NCBI GenBank assembly: GCA_958296295.1
Contig: OY282460.1
Span: 434,001-498,000, forward strand
DNA length: 64,000 nucleotides
Reading direction: 5' to 3'
Source of the DNA: an uncultured Pseudomonadales bacterium
GTDB taxonomy: Bacteria; Pseudomonadota; Gammaproteobacteria; Pseudomonadales; Azotimanducaceae
Numbering within the stretch: the stretch's first letter is position 1; the number at the start of each line of letters is the position of its first letter. Shown here piece after piece: positions 1-9,196 of this stretch. The notes beneath the pieces are model-generated. The model had not been told where the DNA came from. It saw only the letters and a list, made by a program, of their open reading frames with translations, and did not search any database. The translations under genes were made by a program, and so were the position numbers.

Positions 1-1
1 G

Positions 2-556
2 CACGGGCAGATTTGGAAATCTTCCGAGTTCGCCCGCTCGTTCGGCGTGGCGGACACCACGGTGCGGCGCTATCTGGACATCCTGACGGGCGCTTTGGTG
101 GTGCGCCAGTTGCAGCCCTTGCACGCGAACATCGCCAAACGCCAAGTGAAAGCGCCCAAGGTGTACTTGCGCGATTCCGGCGTGCTGCACACCCTGCTAG
201 GCATCAAGGACATGCGATCGTTGAACGCGCACCCGAAAAGCGGGGCCTCTTGGGAAGGCTTGATGCTGGAATCCATCGTTGACGGATTGAACCTCGGCGA
301 CGACGAAGCGCACTTCTGGGCAACGCACGGCGGCGCGGAGCTCGACTTGCTGATCACCCGCGGCACCAAGCGGGTGGGCATTGAAATCAAGCGCACCACA
401 GCACCCAAGGTCACGCGCTCCATCAAGACGGCGATGGCGGATTTGCACCTCGCCGAAGCGATCGTCGTTCACGCCGGCAAGGAGTCCTACCGGTTGGCCG
501 AGCGCGTCCGAGCCGTCGCCGCCCATCGCTTGGAAGCGGATCTCGGCCTCGATTAG
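2..556 (+). CDS. DUF4143-type AAA ATPase, C-terminal part (5' truncated by window)
   Basis: The reading frame is open from the first bases of the window, so the N-terminal ATPase half lies upstream and 184 residues are visible. The visible part matches the C-terminal DUF4143 region of 'ATP-binding protein' families. It begins with a helix-turn-helix-like stretch (FARSFGVADTTVRRYLDIL), continues with a YLRDSGVLHTLLGI segment, and ends in a nuclease-like core containing GGAELDLLITRG and VGIEIKRT, a D...E-x-K arrangement like that of PD-(D/E)XK folds. These proteins occur widely in mobile and defence-associated DNA and their function is poorly known. The stop is TAG at 554-556. The family call is fairly secure; the biochemical role is not. 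Confidence 0.75.
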   Translation, partial: HGQIWKSSEFARSFGVADTTVRRYLDILTGALVVRQLQPLHANIAKRQVKAPKVYLRDSGVLHTLLGIKDMRSLNAHPKSGASWEGLMLESIVDGLNLGDDEAHFWATHGGAELDLLITRGTKRVGIEIKRTTAPKVTRSIKTAMADLHLAEAIVVHAGKESYRLAERVRAVAAHRLEADLGLD

Positions 557-669
557 CTCTGAAGCGCTGGGCGATTTTGGCCGCGCGCACGCACGGAGGG
601 TTGCGTTCGGTGGCCGGGAATGCCATCGTTGGCATCTTTTGGGCGGGCGGCATCGACGCCAAGGCGGCA

Positions 670-1698
670 ATGCGCGGAGCGGGAATAACAGCGGGCTTGA
701 CGCTCGCCTTGGCGTTGGGCTTGGCGGTTCCCGCGGGGGACGCGCACGCTTACGATGGCGTGATCCACCAACAGCTCACCTTCATCGCGGCGCGACAGTA
801 CAACCGCTGCGTGGAAGGTACGCCGTTGGCGCGGTTGACGCCGTTGCAGATGCGTTACGTCGCCAAGGCGAACGCCAATCGGGCCGACCGGGCGTGGTGG
901 CAGCGGCTGTTCCGGTGGAACTACTACGACCGGAGCGAGCAATCCCCCCGCCGCGTGTTGTGGCTGTTCGAAACGCGCATTCACGACACCTACGAGGACA
1001 CGTTGCGGCGATTGGAGAAAGCCCGCGACCTCAGCCGCCGATTCACGAATCTCGGCCGCATCGTCAACCACCTGCAGGACGCCACCACGCCGGTGAACGT
1101 GGTGCCCATCTTCACCACCCGCTTCTGGCGTTTCAGCTTCTCCGATCGCTTCAACGCCTATCCGGTGGACGAAGAGGCGTTGATCCAGGCCTTGGCCGAA
1201 GATTGCACCGCGGTGCGCGGCTTGGACGGCATGTTCGAGCGGCTCTTGGTGGATACCGCCGAGCGCACCTTGGCTTCCATCAAAGATCCGATTCGCGGCC
1301 TGCCCGCCACTTGGGAGGCGTTCTGGGAGCTGGACAAGGACAATGACGACTTCGGCAGCTACGGAAACGCCGGCAACAACTTCGGCCGCGAGGCGGCTTT
1401 TCCGTGCGCCGAGGGCGACGCGACCCCCGCTCCGGAGAAGCGCCGCCGCAGACGGGGCCGTGACTGCGTGCTGCTGGACGACGACCCCATCTACGCGGAA
1501 TACGCGGCGGCACGGCATCTAGACGCCGTCAAGGCCACTATGGCCGCCGTAGCGATAATGCAGGATCGCTTCCAATCCACGGCCTTCCTTCCGCCTCTGC
1601 CGCAAACGCGGCAACGCGAAGCCGTGTTGGCCGCCTCCGCCGCGCCGGCCGCAGACCGTATGCTCGCCCTCGCCCCGCGGCCCAAGCCGCGGCCATGA
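670..1698 (+). CDS. exported protein, possible zinc-dependent phospholipase C / S1-P1 nuclease-like fold
   Basis: A 342-residue protein starting at ATG 670, which opens a clean signal peptide (MRGAGITAGLTLALALG, cleavage near GDAHA-YD). The in-frame extension to 577 lacks this logic. The mature protein starts with YDGVIHQQLTFIAA (His33) and carries IVNHLQDATTPVNVVPIF around His134-Asp137. This recalls the helical His-rich core of zinc phospholipase C / S1-P1 nucleases (typical motif H-Y-L-Q-D), but the His is shifted by one residue, so metal binding is uncertain. A basic patch (EKRRRRRGRD) lies in the last third. It would act in the periplasm. It stands alone between the DUF4143 gene and an LLM oxidoreductase. 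The fold is a hypothesis only. Confidence 0.5.
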   Translation: MRGAGITAGLTLALALGLAVPAGDAHAYDGVIHQQLTFIAARQYNRCVEGTPLARLTPLQMRYVAKANANRADRAWWQRLFRWNYYDRSEQSPRRVLWLFETRIHDTYEDTLRRLEKARDLSRRFTNLGRIVNHLQDATTPVNVVPIFTTRFWRFSFSDRFNAYPVDEEALIQALAEDCTAVRGLDGMFERLLVDTAERTLASIKDPIRGLPATWEAFWELDKDNDDFGSYGNAGNNFGREAAFPCAEGDATPAPEKRRRRRGRDCVLLDDDPIYAEYAAARHLDAVKATMAAVAIMQDRFQSTAFLPPLPQTRQREAVLAASAAPAADRMLALAPRPKPRP

Positions 1699-1786
1699 AA
1701 ACGGGGCCGCTGCGAACGCGGCTCGGCGTCTAGCAACCCCGCGCCGTTCGACGAGTTCGGTGCGGCGCGCGGTTCATGGTGAAGGC

Positions 1787-2692
1787 ATGCATCTCGGTTT
1801 GACGCCGTGGCGCCTTTCGAGCCGCGTCGATGCGCACGAACTGGCCCGCCAAGCCGCGCTGGCGGAGGGTTGGGGCTATCAATCGTTCTGGCTGCCGGAA
1901 AGCCACTTCACGGGCGACGCGGCCATCCCGGATCCGCTGCTTTCGCTGGCCGCGGTGGCGGCCCAAACCCATCGCATTCAGTTGGGCACCACCTCTTACC
2001 TCTTGCCGTTGCGCCACGCGCTGCAGGCCGCGGAGCAGGTGGCGGTGCTAGACCGGCTGTCCGGCGGGCGCGTGATCCTCGGCGTCGGCAGAGGCCATCA
2101 AGCCGCCACGTTCGATGCGTTCGACGTGGCGCCCCAAGAGAAGCGGCGCCTGTTCGAGGCGCGCCTGGCCACCATGAAACGCGCCTGGCGCGGCGAGCCG
2201 GTGCCGGCCGGCAAGTCCAGCGTTCGCTTGGCGCCGTTGCCCGTACAGCAGCCGCATCCGCCGCTGTGGGTGGCGGCCTTCGGCCCCAAGGCCCTTGCGC
2301 AAGCCGGCCGGCTGGGGTTGCCGTATCTCGCCTCGCCGATGGAAACAATGGCGCGCCTCGGCGAGAATCTCCGCCGCCACGCCGAAGCCTGCGACCAAGC
2401 CGGCCGGCCGCGACCGGCCGCCGTGCCGATCATGCGCACCATGTTCGTTTCCGAGGACGAGCGGCTGCTCGCCAATGTGCGCGAGCGACTCGCCGGCGAT
2501 CGGGCGGCGGCCGGCACGGCGGTGGACGATTGGGCCGTTGTCGGCTCGCCGAGCGAGGTGAAGGAGCGCGTGGCGGCCTACGCGGCCACGTTCGGCGTCA
2601 CCCACCTCATCGTCACGCGGCTGCGCATTGGCGGGGTGGACAACGCCGCCTTGGAGACCTCCGTTCGCCTCGCCGCCGAACTCTTGGGGTGA
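1787..2692 (+). CDS. LLM class flavin-dependent oxidoreductase
   Basis: A 301-residue luciferase-like monooxygenase (bacterial luciferase TIM-barrel family). ATG 1787 was chosen because the conserved first strand (MHLGLTPWRLSS) starts there with GGTGAAGG just upstream. Family landmarks are present: WGYQSFWLPESHFTG after the first helix, LGTTSYLLPLRHALQAAEQ, LDRLSGGRVILGVGRG, and HPPLWVAAFGPKALAQAG. Such enzymes use FMN or F420 to oxidise or reduce small organic substrates; the substrate cannot be read from sequence. It is the first of three LLM genes in the window. Its neighbours are unrelated, so it is probably a single-gene unit. Confidence 0.85.
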   Translation: MHLGLTPWRLSSRVDAHELARQAALAEGWGYQSFWLPESHFTGDAAIPDPLLSLAAVAAQTHRIQLGTTSYLLPLRHALQAAEQVAVLDRLSGGRVILGVGRGHQAATFDAFDVAPQEKRRLFEARLATMKRAWRGEPVPAGKSSVRLAPLPVQQPHPPLWVAAFGPKALAQAGRLGLPYLASPMETMARLGENLRRHAEACDQAGRPRPAAVPIMRTMFVSEDERLLANVRERLAGDRAAAGTAVDDWAVVGSPSEVKERVAAYAATFGVTHLIVTRLRIGGVDNAALETSVRLAAELLG

Positions 2693-2725
2693 GCCCGCAG
2701 GCGGCCGCGGCGGCCCGGCGTGTGG

Positions 2726-4810
2726 CTACTTGGCCGTTTGCTCCAGCAGGTACTCGGCCACGCGCGCGTAAGCGTTGCGCCGGGGTGTTAACGTCAACAA
2801 GTTGCCGGGCCGCGAGGTTGCCTCCTCGTGCAGCTCATACGGGATTTTCGCCTCGTCCAACTCGCGCACCATCTCCCGCACGGTGCCGGGTAGGCTCTCG
2901 CTGAACTGCCGCGCCTCGACCATCAGCAGAGGTGTGCGGATGCGGCGCACGATGTGGGGAATCGACAACTCGCGGAACGCTTCGTCGTCCGTGGCGCTTG
3001 CGCTCACCAAGGCCGAATAGCGCTCGCGCGCGCCACGCACGGGCAACCCGAGGCGTTCGCCCGCCGGGTTGTAAGCCCCCGCGATGGCGACCACGCAACG
3101 GACCGACCGCGGCTCGCGTATAGCCGCCATGACCGCCGCGTAAGCGCCCCAGCCGCGCCCGACCAGGCAGATGCGCGCGGGGTCCGCGGCCAGTTTCTCC
3201 ACCGCGTACTCCATGCCGGCGAGAATGTCGGCCGGCACCGCGGTGGGCACTCGCCCCACGCCGGCGCGCCAGAACTCGCGCCCGTAACCGATGGTGCCGC
3301 GGGCGTTCACCTGCAACACGCCGAACCCTTTGCCGGCGAAGAACTGCGCTTCCCGATCCCATCCCCAAGTTTCCGTTTCCGGGAAGAGGGCGGGGCCCCG
3401 TAGCACGACATAGGGCACGCGCTGACCTTTCTTGACGCCCTTCGGCAACGAGAAGTAGCCCGTCAGCCGCGAGCCGTCCTTGCCTTGGAACTCGACGGGA
3501 TGGCGCTGCACGAGTTTCTCGTCGTCGATTTCGGGAAAGCGCTTGGACAACACCTTCAGCCCCTTGCTGGTCAGCGAGCCCAAGTAGTAGGTGCCGGGGT
3601 CGCGGTCGCCGCTGACGAGCAGGATCACCTCGTCGCTGTCGCGGGCGAAACTCGCGATCTCGAGGTTCATGTCTTTGAACTGCTTGGCCGCGGCGGCGTG
3701 GAACGCTGTGGCGGGCAGCACCGCCCGCCCCGGGCCGGCCGGGTAGTGCCATTGCGGAAAGTGATCGTCGTGCCGCACGGCGTACACTTGGCCTTTGGCG
3801 TCGCGATAGGCCGTCAACACGTCTGTGCGTTGGGCGCGGAACACGGGTTCCAAAGCGCCGTTGGAGAGGTTGAGTTCACTCAACCCCAGGGTGTCCCCAG
3901 TGGCGTCCTCGAGTACGTACACGGTGCCGGCGCGCGAACCGGGCCCAAGCAGGTTGACCTCGTGGTCGTCGAAGGCCCCCGCCAAGGCGACGCTCCATTC
4001 GCTTTTCGGATTCGGCCGGTGAAAGAGCTGCACCCGGTCCTTGAACGTGACCCCGGTGATCTCCGGGTGGCCCCAAGCGGCCAGCACGCGACCTTGTCTA
4101 TCAACATACGCGTCCCATATCTCCCCCGGCACTTCGGCGAGCTTCTCGTAGCGCTCCCGGGTCAAGCCGTAGCGGCTCACCCAAGACGTCCGAGCGTCCG
4201 GGAAGATGACGCTGGCCTGTCCGGGGAACTCGTCGAAGGCGTTTGGAACGAAATAGTCCGCAAACGACGGCAGGCGCAACTTGATCAACCCCCTCGGGCT
4301 GAGCGGCCGCCGCGCCGCCCGCTCGTAAAGACGCGTGATCTTGCGCGTTTTGGTGCCGATGACATGCCAACCGCCGCGGTTGAGCCCGTCTCGCGTCCAG
4401 AACTCGTCCCCGTAGCGGATCTCCACCAGCACGTTGCGGTCGTCCAACCAATGGTGGTCGGCGATGCCGTTGCCGGGCCCGAGGGAATAAGGCGTCACCG
4501 TTTCGCCCCCTTCCCCCAGGTTGATGATGTCCAAGTAAGGCCTGTCTTGCGAGATACGCACCACGGCGACCTGCGTGCCGTCCGGCGACAGCTTCGGGCG
4601 GTCGAACGTGGGCGCGACGAAGCCGCCCACGCCCATGGCTTGCGTTTCCGTCGGCGCGGCGTCCTCTTGGGCGATGGCGGAGCTGGCAATCAGACAAGCG
4701 CCGAAGAACGCGCCAACGGCCGACGGCAGCTTGGAGTGCCGGGCGCCCAAGTTGCGCACCGCGGACACCACGGCCAAACGCTTACGAAACCTAGCCGGGT
4801 CCACGATCAT
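2726..4810 (-). CDS. S9-family (prolyl oligopeptidase-like) exported protein with lost catalytic triad
   Basis: A 694-residue protein with a signal peptide ending near SSAIAQ-EDA, a beta-propeller-like middle (LSPDGTQVAVVRISQDRPYLDII) and a C-terminal alpha/beta-hydrolase domain (YVVLRGPALFPETETWGWDREAQFFAGKGFGVLQVN). ATG 4810 has AGGAGG six bases upstream, better spaced than the ATG at 4813 or 4840. Active S9 peptidases carry G-x-S-x-G-G in ICLVGxSxGGYAA; here the stretch is VGRGWGAYAA and the nucleophile position is Gly553. The regions where the acid and histidine normally sit read MVEARQFSESL and HEEATSRPGNLL, with no obvious Asp or GHG-type His. This looks like a pseudoenzyme, perhaps a binding protein. 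The reading frame is intact. Confidence 0.8.
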   Translation of the reverse strand: MIVDPARFRKRLAVVSAVRNLGARHSKLPSAVGAFFGACLIASSAIAQEDAAPTETQAMGVGGFVAPTFDRPKLSPDGTQVAVVRISQDRPYLDIINLGEGGETVTPYSLGPGNGIADHHWLDDRNVLVEIRYGDEFWTRDGLNRGGWHVIGTKTRKITRLYERAARRPLSPRGLIKLRLPSFADYFVPNAFDEFPGQASVIFPDARTSWVSRYGLTRERYEKLAEVPGEIWDAYVDRQGRVLAAWGHPEITGVTFKDRVQLFHRPNPKSEWSVALAGAFDDHEVNLLGPGSRAGTVYVLEDATGDTLGLSELNLSNGALEPVFRAQRTDVLTAYRDAKGQVYAVRHDDHFPQWHYPAGPGRAVLPATAFHAAAAKQFKDMNLEIASFARDSDEVILLVSGDRDPGTYYLGSLTSKGLKVLSKRFPEIDDEKLVQRHPVEFQGKDGSRLTGYFSLPKGVKKGQRVPYVVLRGPALFPETETWGWDREAQFFAGKGFGVLQVNARGTIGYGREFWRAGVGRVPTAVPADILAGMEYAVEKLAADPARICLVGRGWGAYAAVMAAIREPRSVRCVVAIAGAYNPAGERLGLPVRGARERYSALVSASATDDEAFRELSIPHIVRRIRTPLLMVEARQFSESLPGTVREMVRELDEAKIPYELHEEATSRPGNLLTLTPRRNAYARVAEYLLEQTAK

Positions 4811-5175
4811 CATTCCCCTCCTCGAATGGTGTTCGAACATGGCCCAAGTTTCGCGCCAACGCGAGGGTCAATGCAACCGCTAGGCGAACGAAAACGAAGG
4901 GGGTGCGACGTTTGGCGCGCCAGCCCATCGGCCCCAACCCCTGAGCCGGTGCTGCCCAAGCCGAAAAAATCACAGGAAATTCGCACGAAAAATCGAATCA
5001 ATTTCCTACAGACAAGCGCAAATCCAGCGGTGAAGCTGCTCGATTGCCGGTGTTGAACCGGCCCACGCCGGGCCTGTTTCGCCGGTCGGAATCGACACAG
5101 GCGGGACTATGCCACTTTTCCCGTTGGCGCGGCGGCGGGCCGCGCCCCCGGCACGCCATTACGGAGCACGACCAC
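4811..5175. other. intergenic region between divergent S9-like and Uma2 genes
   Basis: A 365-base gap between divergent starts with no convincing gene. The middle part (about 4965-5010) is visibly AT-richer than its surroundings and contains a perfect inverted repeat (entered separately), so promoters for both flanking genes probably lie here. No clear -35/-10 pair could be fixed by eye. Confidence 0.5.
4974..5007. promoter_or_regulatory. 8-bp perfect inverted repeat, possible operator
   Basis: Arms AGGAAATT (4974-4981) and AATTTCCT (5000-5007) are exact reverse complements separated by 18 bases inside the AT-rich part of a divergent intergenic region. The arm centres are 26 bases apart, between two and three helical turns, which suits a dimeric regulator. 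It could also be a weak hairpin. Confidence 0.35.
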
Positions 5176-5958
5176 ATGCCAGCGCCCCCGGCCGCGGCCG
5201 CCGCCGCTTTGGACATCGCCGCCAACGCCGACGCGCTGGACGCGCTGTACCCCTGGTCGGACGGCAAGCCGATGGCGGAAAGCATATCGCACGGGCGGGC
5301 CATCATGGCAGCCGCCGGCGATCTCGAGGCGGCGCGCCCGGACGCGCTGGTGGCGGCGGACGTCCTGGTGTATCCGGAGAAGGGGAATCCGGACAACCGC
5401 ATCGCGCCGGACGTGCTGGCGGCGTTCGGCCTGGAGAAGCGGCGCGACCGCTCGTGCTATCTGACGTGGCTGGAGGGCAAGCCGCCGGACCGGGTGCTGG
5501 AGGTGGCGTCGCCCGGCACGGCGCGGAACGACCTGCGCGAGAAGCGGCGCGCCTACGCGGCGATGGGGGTGCCGGAGTACTGGCTGTTCGACCCGACGGG
5601 CGAGCTGTACCCGCGCGGTCAGCGGCGGCCGCAGGGCCTCGCGCTGGCGGACGGCAAGTACGAGCCGCTGGAAGAGCGCGTGGAGGGCGGGCTGCGGCTT
5701 GTCCGCAGCCCGGTGCCGGGTTTGGACTTGCGCGCGGAAGGCAGGCTGCTCCGCTTCCGCGACCCGGCGACCGGGAAGGACGTCCGGCACCGCAAGGAAT
5801 CCGACGCGGCCGTCGACGAGGAAGCGGAACGCGCCGACCGGGAGGCGGCGGGGCGCAGGGCGGAAGCGGCGGGGCGCAGGGCCGCGGAAGCGCGGGTCGC
5901 GGAGTTGGAGGCCGCCCTTCAGCGTTTGCGCGCCGATTCGAGCGACGACCGGCCTTGA
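5176..5958 (+). CDS. Uma2 family (DUF820) putative restriction endonuclease
   Basis: A 260-residue protein. ATG 5176 follows ACGGAG and is the only start that removes a non-homologous leader. The Uma2 PD-(D/E)XK core is visible: LVAADVLVYPE supplies the acidic residue, RVLEVASPGTARND the Glu strand, and REKRRAYAAMGVPEYWLFDP the Lys and the family signature. The C-terminus adds an Ala/Arg/Glu coiled coil containing a 21-bp tandem repeat (5842-5862 and 5863-5883, encoding EAAGRRA twice). Uma2 proteins are abundant in cyanobacteria and other genomes rich in mobile DNA, and their target is unknown. It is a single gene, divergent from the S9-like gene. Confidence 0.82.
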   Translation: MPAPPAAAAAALDIAANADALDALYPWSDGKPMAESISHGRAIMAAAGDLEAARPDALVAADVLVYPEKGNPDNRIAPDVLAAFGLEKRRDRSCYLTWLEGKPPDRVLEVASPGTARNDLREKRRAYAAMGVPEYWLFDPTGELYPRGQRRPQGLALADGKYEPLEERVEGGLRLVRSPVPGLDLRAEGRLLRFRDPATGKDVRHRKESDAAVDEEAERADREAAGRRAEAAGRRAAEARVAELEAALQRLRADSSDDRP

Positions 5959-6049
5959 GGTTTCTCCCGCGGCTCGGTTCGGCGCTACCCGCTACGCTTT
6001 GCCGGCCCTCTGCGGAGGGAGGCCGTGAACGAACCGCCTTTTAGGGCGC

Positions 6050-7753
6050 CTACCAGCCTCGGTCCGTTACCGCGCCTTCGGACGCCGACGAAACCAGTCG
6101 CGCGTACTTGGCCAGGGTGCCACGCTGGACGCGGGGCTTTGGCGGCTGCCACTTGGCGCGGCGCGCGGCCAGTTCGTCTGCGGCCACTTGCAGATTGACC
6201 TCTCGCTTCTCCGCGTCCACCGTGATCGTGTCGCCGTCCTCCACCAAGGCGATGGGGCCGCCGTCGAACGCCTCCGGCGTCACATGGCCGATCACGAAGC
6301 CGTGCGAACCGCCGGAGAACCGCCCGTCCGTCAAGAGCGCCACGTCGGCCGACAGGCCGCGCCCGTTGATGGCGCTGGTGGGGCTTAGCATTTCGCGCAT
6401 TCCCGGGCCGCCCTTCGGCCCTTCGTAGCGGATGACCAGCACATCGCCCTTTGCCACTGTGCCGTCCATTATGGCCGCCATGCCGGCTTCCTCGCTGTGG
6501 AACACGCGCGCCCTGCCGGTAAAGCGCAATCCCTCGTGGCCGGTTATCTTCGCCACCGCGCCTTCCGGTGCCAGATTGCCGCGCAGGATCACCAAGTGGC
6601 CATTCGGCTTGATGGGGTTGTCGAGCGGCCGGATGATGCGCTGACCCTCGGGATAAGGCGCCACGCCGGCGAGGTTCTCCGCGAGCGTCTTGCCCGTCAC
6701 GGTGAGGCAGTCGCCGTGCAGCAGCCCAGCTTCTAGCAGAGTCTTCATTAACGGCTGAATGCCGCCGATGGCGATGAGTTCGGACATCGCGTAGTTGCCG
6801 GCCGGTCGCATGTCGGCCAGCACCGGCACGCGGGCGCCGATGCGCGTGAAATCGTCGATGCCAAGCGGCACGTCCGAGGCGCTGGCTATCGCGAGCAAGT
6901 GCAACACCGCGTTGGTGGAGCCTTCCAAGGCCATCACCAAGGCGATGGCGTTCTCGAACGCCTCCACGCACAGGATGTCCGAAGGCTTGATGCCGGCTTG
7001 CACGAGCCTCGCCACCGCGGCGCCGGCGGCGTGGGCGTCTTGCCGCTTCTGCTCGCCCACCGCCTCTTGCGCCGAGGAGTTCGGCAACGACAATCCCATC
7101 GCTTCGATGGCGGACGCCATCGTGTTCGCCGTATACATGCCGCCGCAAGATCCGGGGCCGGGTATCGCCGTTTGCTCCACGGCCAGCAGCTGGGCGTCGC
7201 TCACCGTCCCCGCCGCGTGGCCGCCCACCGCCTCGAACACCGAGATGATGTCGCGCCGCTGCGGGCCGGTTTGGATGGTGCCGCCGTAGACGAAGACGCT
7301 TGGCCGATCCAGCCGCGCCATCGCCATCGCGCAGGCCGGCATGTTCTTGTCGCAGCCACCGATGGCGACGAAGCCGTCGAAACCCTGGGCGCCAACCACC
7401 GTCTCGATTGAATCCGCGATGACCTCCCTGGAGACGAGCGAGTAGCGCATTCCGGGCGTGCCCATGGAAATGCCGTCCGAAACGGTGATGGTGTTGAACA
7501 CGACGCTTTTTGCGCCGGCCTCGTCCGCGCCCTTGGCGGCGGCGTCCGCCAGCTCGTTGATGTGCATGTTGCACGGGGTGACCATCGACCACGTCGAGGC
7601 GATTCCCACCTGCGCTTTGGCGAAATCCTCGCGTTTGAAGCCGACCGGATAGAGCATGGCGCGGCTCGGCGCCTGCTCCACGCCGTCCACAACAATGGCG
7701 GAATGCGGTCTCTTGGTTTCGTTGCCGGCGGCGTCCTTCATGCGTTCTTCCAT
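6050..7753 (-). CDS. ilvD: dihydroxy-acid dehydratase
   Basis: A 567-residue IlvD that dehydrates 2,3-dihydroxy-isovalerate and -methylvalerate to the 2-keto acids in valine, leucine and isoleucine synthesis. Iron-sulfur cysteines are seen in [31 protein letters not shown] and [15 protein letters not shown]. The C-terminal swivelling domain has [14 protein letters not shown] and [20 protein letters not shown]. The start could be ATG 7753 or ATG 7741; the latter has GGAAG upstream. Both give family-typical lengths, and upstream in-frame sequence is not conserved-looking. It diverges from the LLM gene at 7871 with about 117 bases between them. The only other branched-chain gene here is leuB, far away. 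Confidence 0.95.
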   Translation of the reverse strand: MEERMKDAAGNETKRPHSAIVVDGVEQAPSRAMLYPVGFKREDFAKAQVGIASTWSMVTPCNMHINELADAAAKGADEAGAKSVVFNTITVSDGISMGTPGMRYSLVSREVIADSIETVVGAQGFDGFVAIGGCDKNMPACAMAMARLDRPSVFVYGGTIQTGPQRRDIISVFEAVGGHAAGTVSDAQLLAVEQTAIPGPGSCGGMYTANTMASAIEAMGLSLPNSSAQEAVGEQKRQDAHAAGAAVARLVQAGIKPSDILCVEAFENAIALVMALEGSTNAVLHLLAIASASDVPLGIDDFTRIGARVPVLADMRPAGNYAMSELIAIGGIQPLMKTLLEAGLLHGDCLTVTGKTLAENLAGVAPYPEGQRIIRPLDNPIKPNGHLVILRGNLAPEGAVAKITGHEGLRFTGRARVFHSEEAGMAAIMDGTVAKGDVLVIRYEGPKGGPGMREMLSPTSAINGRGLSADVALLTDGRFSGGSHGFVIGHVTPEAFDGGPIALVEDGDTITVDAEKREVNLQVAADELAARRAKWQPPKPRVQRGTLAKYARLVSSASEGAVTDRGW

Positions 7754-7870
7754 GCGCAATGTCCAATGTATCGTAGCACCCGACCGGACTGAGGCCGAGG
7801 TTCGGGCTTGCAATCCGCCCGTCAAGTCGTTTGACTTCGCTGCTCGCACCGCAATGGGAAAGCGCAACGC

Positions 7871-9145
7871 ATGAAATTCGGCATCTTCTACGAACACCAG
7901 CTACCCCGTCCGTGGAACGAAGGCGACGAGCAGAAGCTCTTCAACGACGCCTTGGAGCAGGTGGAGGTGGCCGACCGGCTCGGCATCGACTTCGCCTGGG
8001 AGGTGGAGCACCACTTTCTGGAGGAGTATTCCCACTCCTCGGCGCCGGAGGTCTTCCTCGCCGCCTGTTCGCAACGCACCAAGAACATCCGTCTGGGGCA
8101 AGGCATCCGCCAAGTGATCCCGGCCTACAACCACCCGGCGCGCACCGCGGAGGTGATCGCCACGCTGGACCTCGTCTCGAACGGGCGCGTGGAGTTCGGC
8201 ACTGGAGAATCCTCGGCGGAGCTGGAGCTCGGCGGGTTTCGCATCCCGGTAGAGCGCAAGCGCAAGATATACATGGAGTCCTTGGAGCAGATCTGCAACA
8301 TGCTGGCGATGGATCCGTACCCCGGCTACAAGGGCCAGTACTTCGAGATGCCGTGTCGCAACATCGTGCCGAAGCCGGTGCAGCGCCCCCACCCGCCGCT
8401 GTGGGTGGCCTGCTCGCAGCGCGAGACGATCCGCATGGCCGCCCGCCTCGGCATCGGCGCCCTCACCTTCGCGTTCGTGGATCCCGCCGAAGCCACCGAA
8501 TGGGTGGAGGAGTACTACGGCATCATCAAGTCCGACGCCTGCGTACCCATCGGCCACGCCATCAACCCCAACATTTGCATGGTGTCCAGCTTCTCCTGTC
8601 ACCAAGACCGCGAAGAAGCCGTGCGCCGCGGCCTGGCCGGTTTCGAGTTCTTCGGCTTCGCCCTCGGCAGCCTTTACGCCTTCGGCGAGCACAAACCGGG
8701 CCGCACGGATCTTTGGCAGGAGTTTCAAGCCGCCCGGGCGAAGGAACAGGAGACGAGGGACATCACCCGCGCCCTTTCCGGCAGCCGCGGCGGCATCGGC
8801 ACGCCGGCGGACCTGCGGGAGCATTTGCTGAAATTCGAGGCGTGCGATGTCGATCAGGTCACCTTCATTCAGCAGGCTGGACGCAACAAGCACGAGCACA
8901 TCTGCGAAGCGCTGGAGCTGTTCGCCGCCGAAGTCATGCCGGAGTTCAAGCAGCGCGAGGAGGAGCGCGAGCGCAAGAAGATGGCGGAACTCGCGCCCTA
9001 TCTTGAGGCCGCCATGGCCCGCAAAGTCGCGCTGGAGGAATTGCCCGAAGAGGAGATCCCAACTTTCGTCTCGCTGGGGCGCAGGATTTCCGAGGAATCC
9101 AAGAACGAGGAATCCCTCTACGAACAACGCGCCGCCGGCGGTTGA
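7871..9145 (+). CDS. LLM class flavin-dependent oxidoreductase (long form)
   Basis: A 424-residue luciferase-like protein beginning [15 protein letters not shown] at ATG 7871. Core family features are [62 protein letters not shown] and [20 protein letters not shown]. It is longer than the 1787 and 51154 copies owing to a charged helical C-terminus ([14 protein letters not shown]). It resembles the alkanal-monooxygenase-like branch of LLM proteins. The substrate and cofactor (FMN or F420) cannot be decided. It diverges from ilvD and is separated by 51 bases from the next, disrupted gene. Confidence 0.85.
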   Translation: MKFGIFYEHQLPRPWNEGDEQKLFNDALEQVEVADRLGIDFAWEVEHHFLEEYSHSSAPEVFLAACSQRTKNIRLGQGIRQVIPAYNHPARTAEVIATLDLVSNGRVEFGTGESSAELELGGFRIPVERKRKIYMESLEQICNMLAMDPYPGYKGQYFEMPCRNIVPKPVQRPHPPLWVACSQRETIRMAARLGIGALTFAFVDPAEATEWVEEYYGIIKSDACVPIGHAINPNICMVSSFSCHQDREEAVRRGLAGFEFFGFALGSLYAFGEHKPGRTDLWQEFQAARAKEQETRDITRALSGSRGGIGTPADLREHLLKFEACDVDQVTFIQQAGRNKHEHICEALELFAAEVMPEFKQREEERERKKMAELAPYLEAAMARKVALEELPEEEIPTFVSLGRRISEESKNEESLYEQRAAGG

Positions 9146-9196
9146 GCGCCAGGGCCGCCGGTTTTTGGAGGTCTCGGCCGCGACGGGCAGCGGTTG

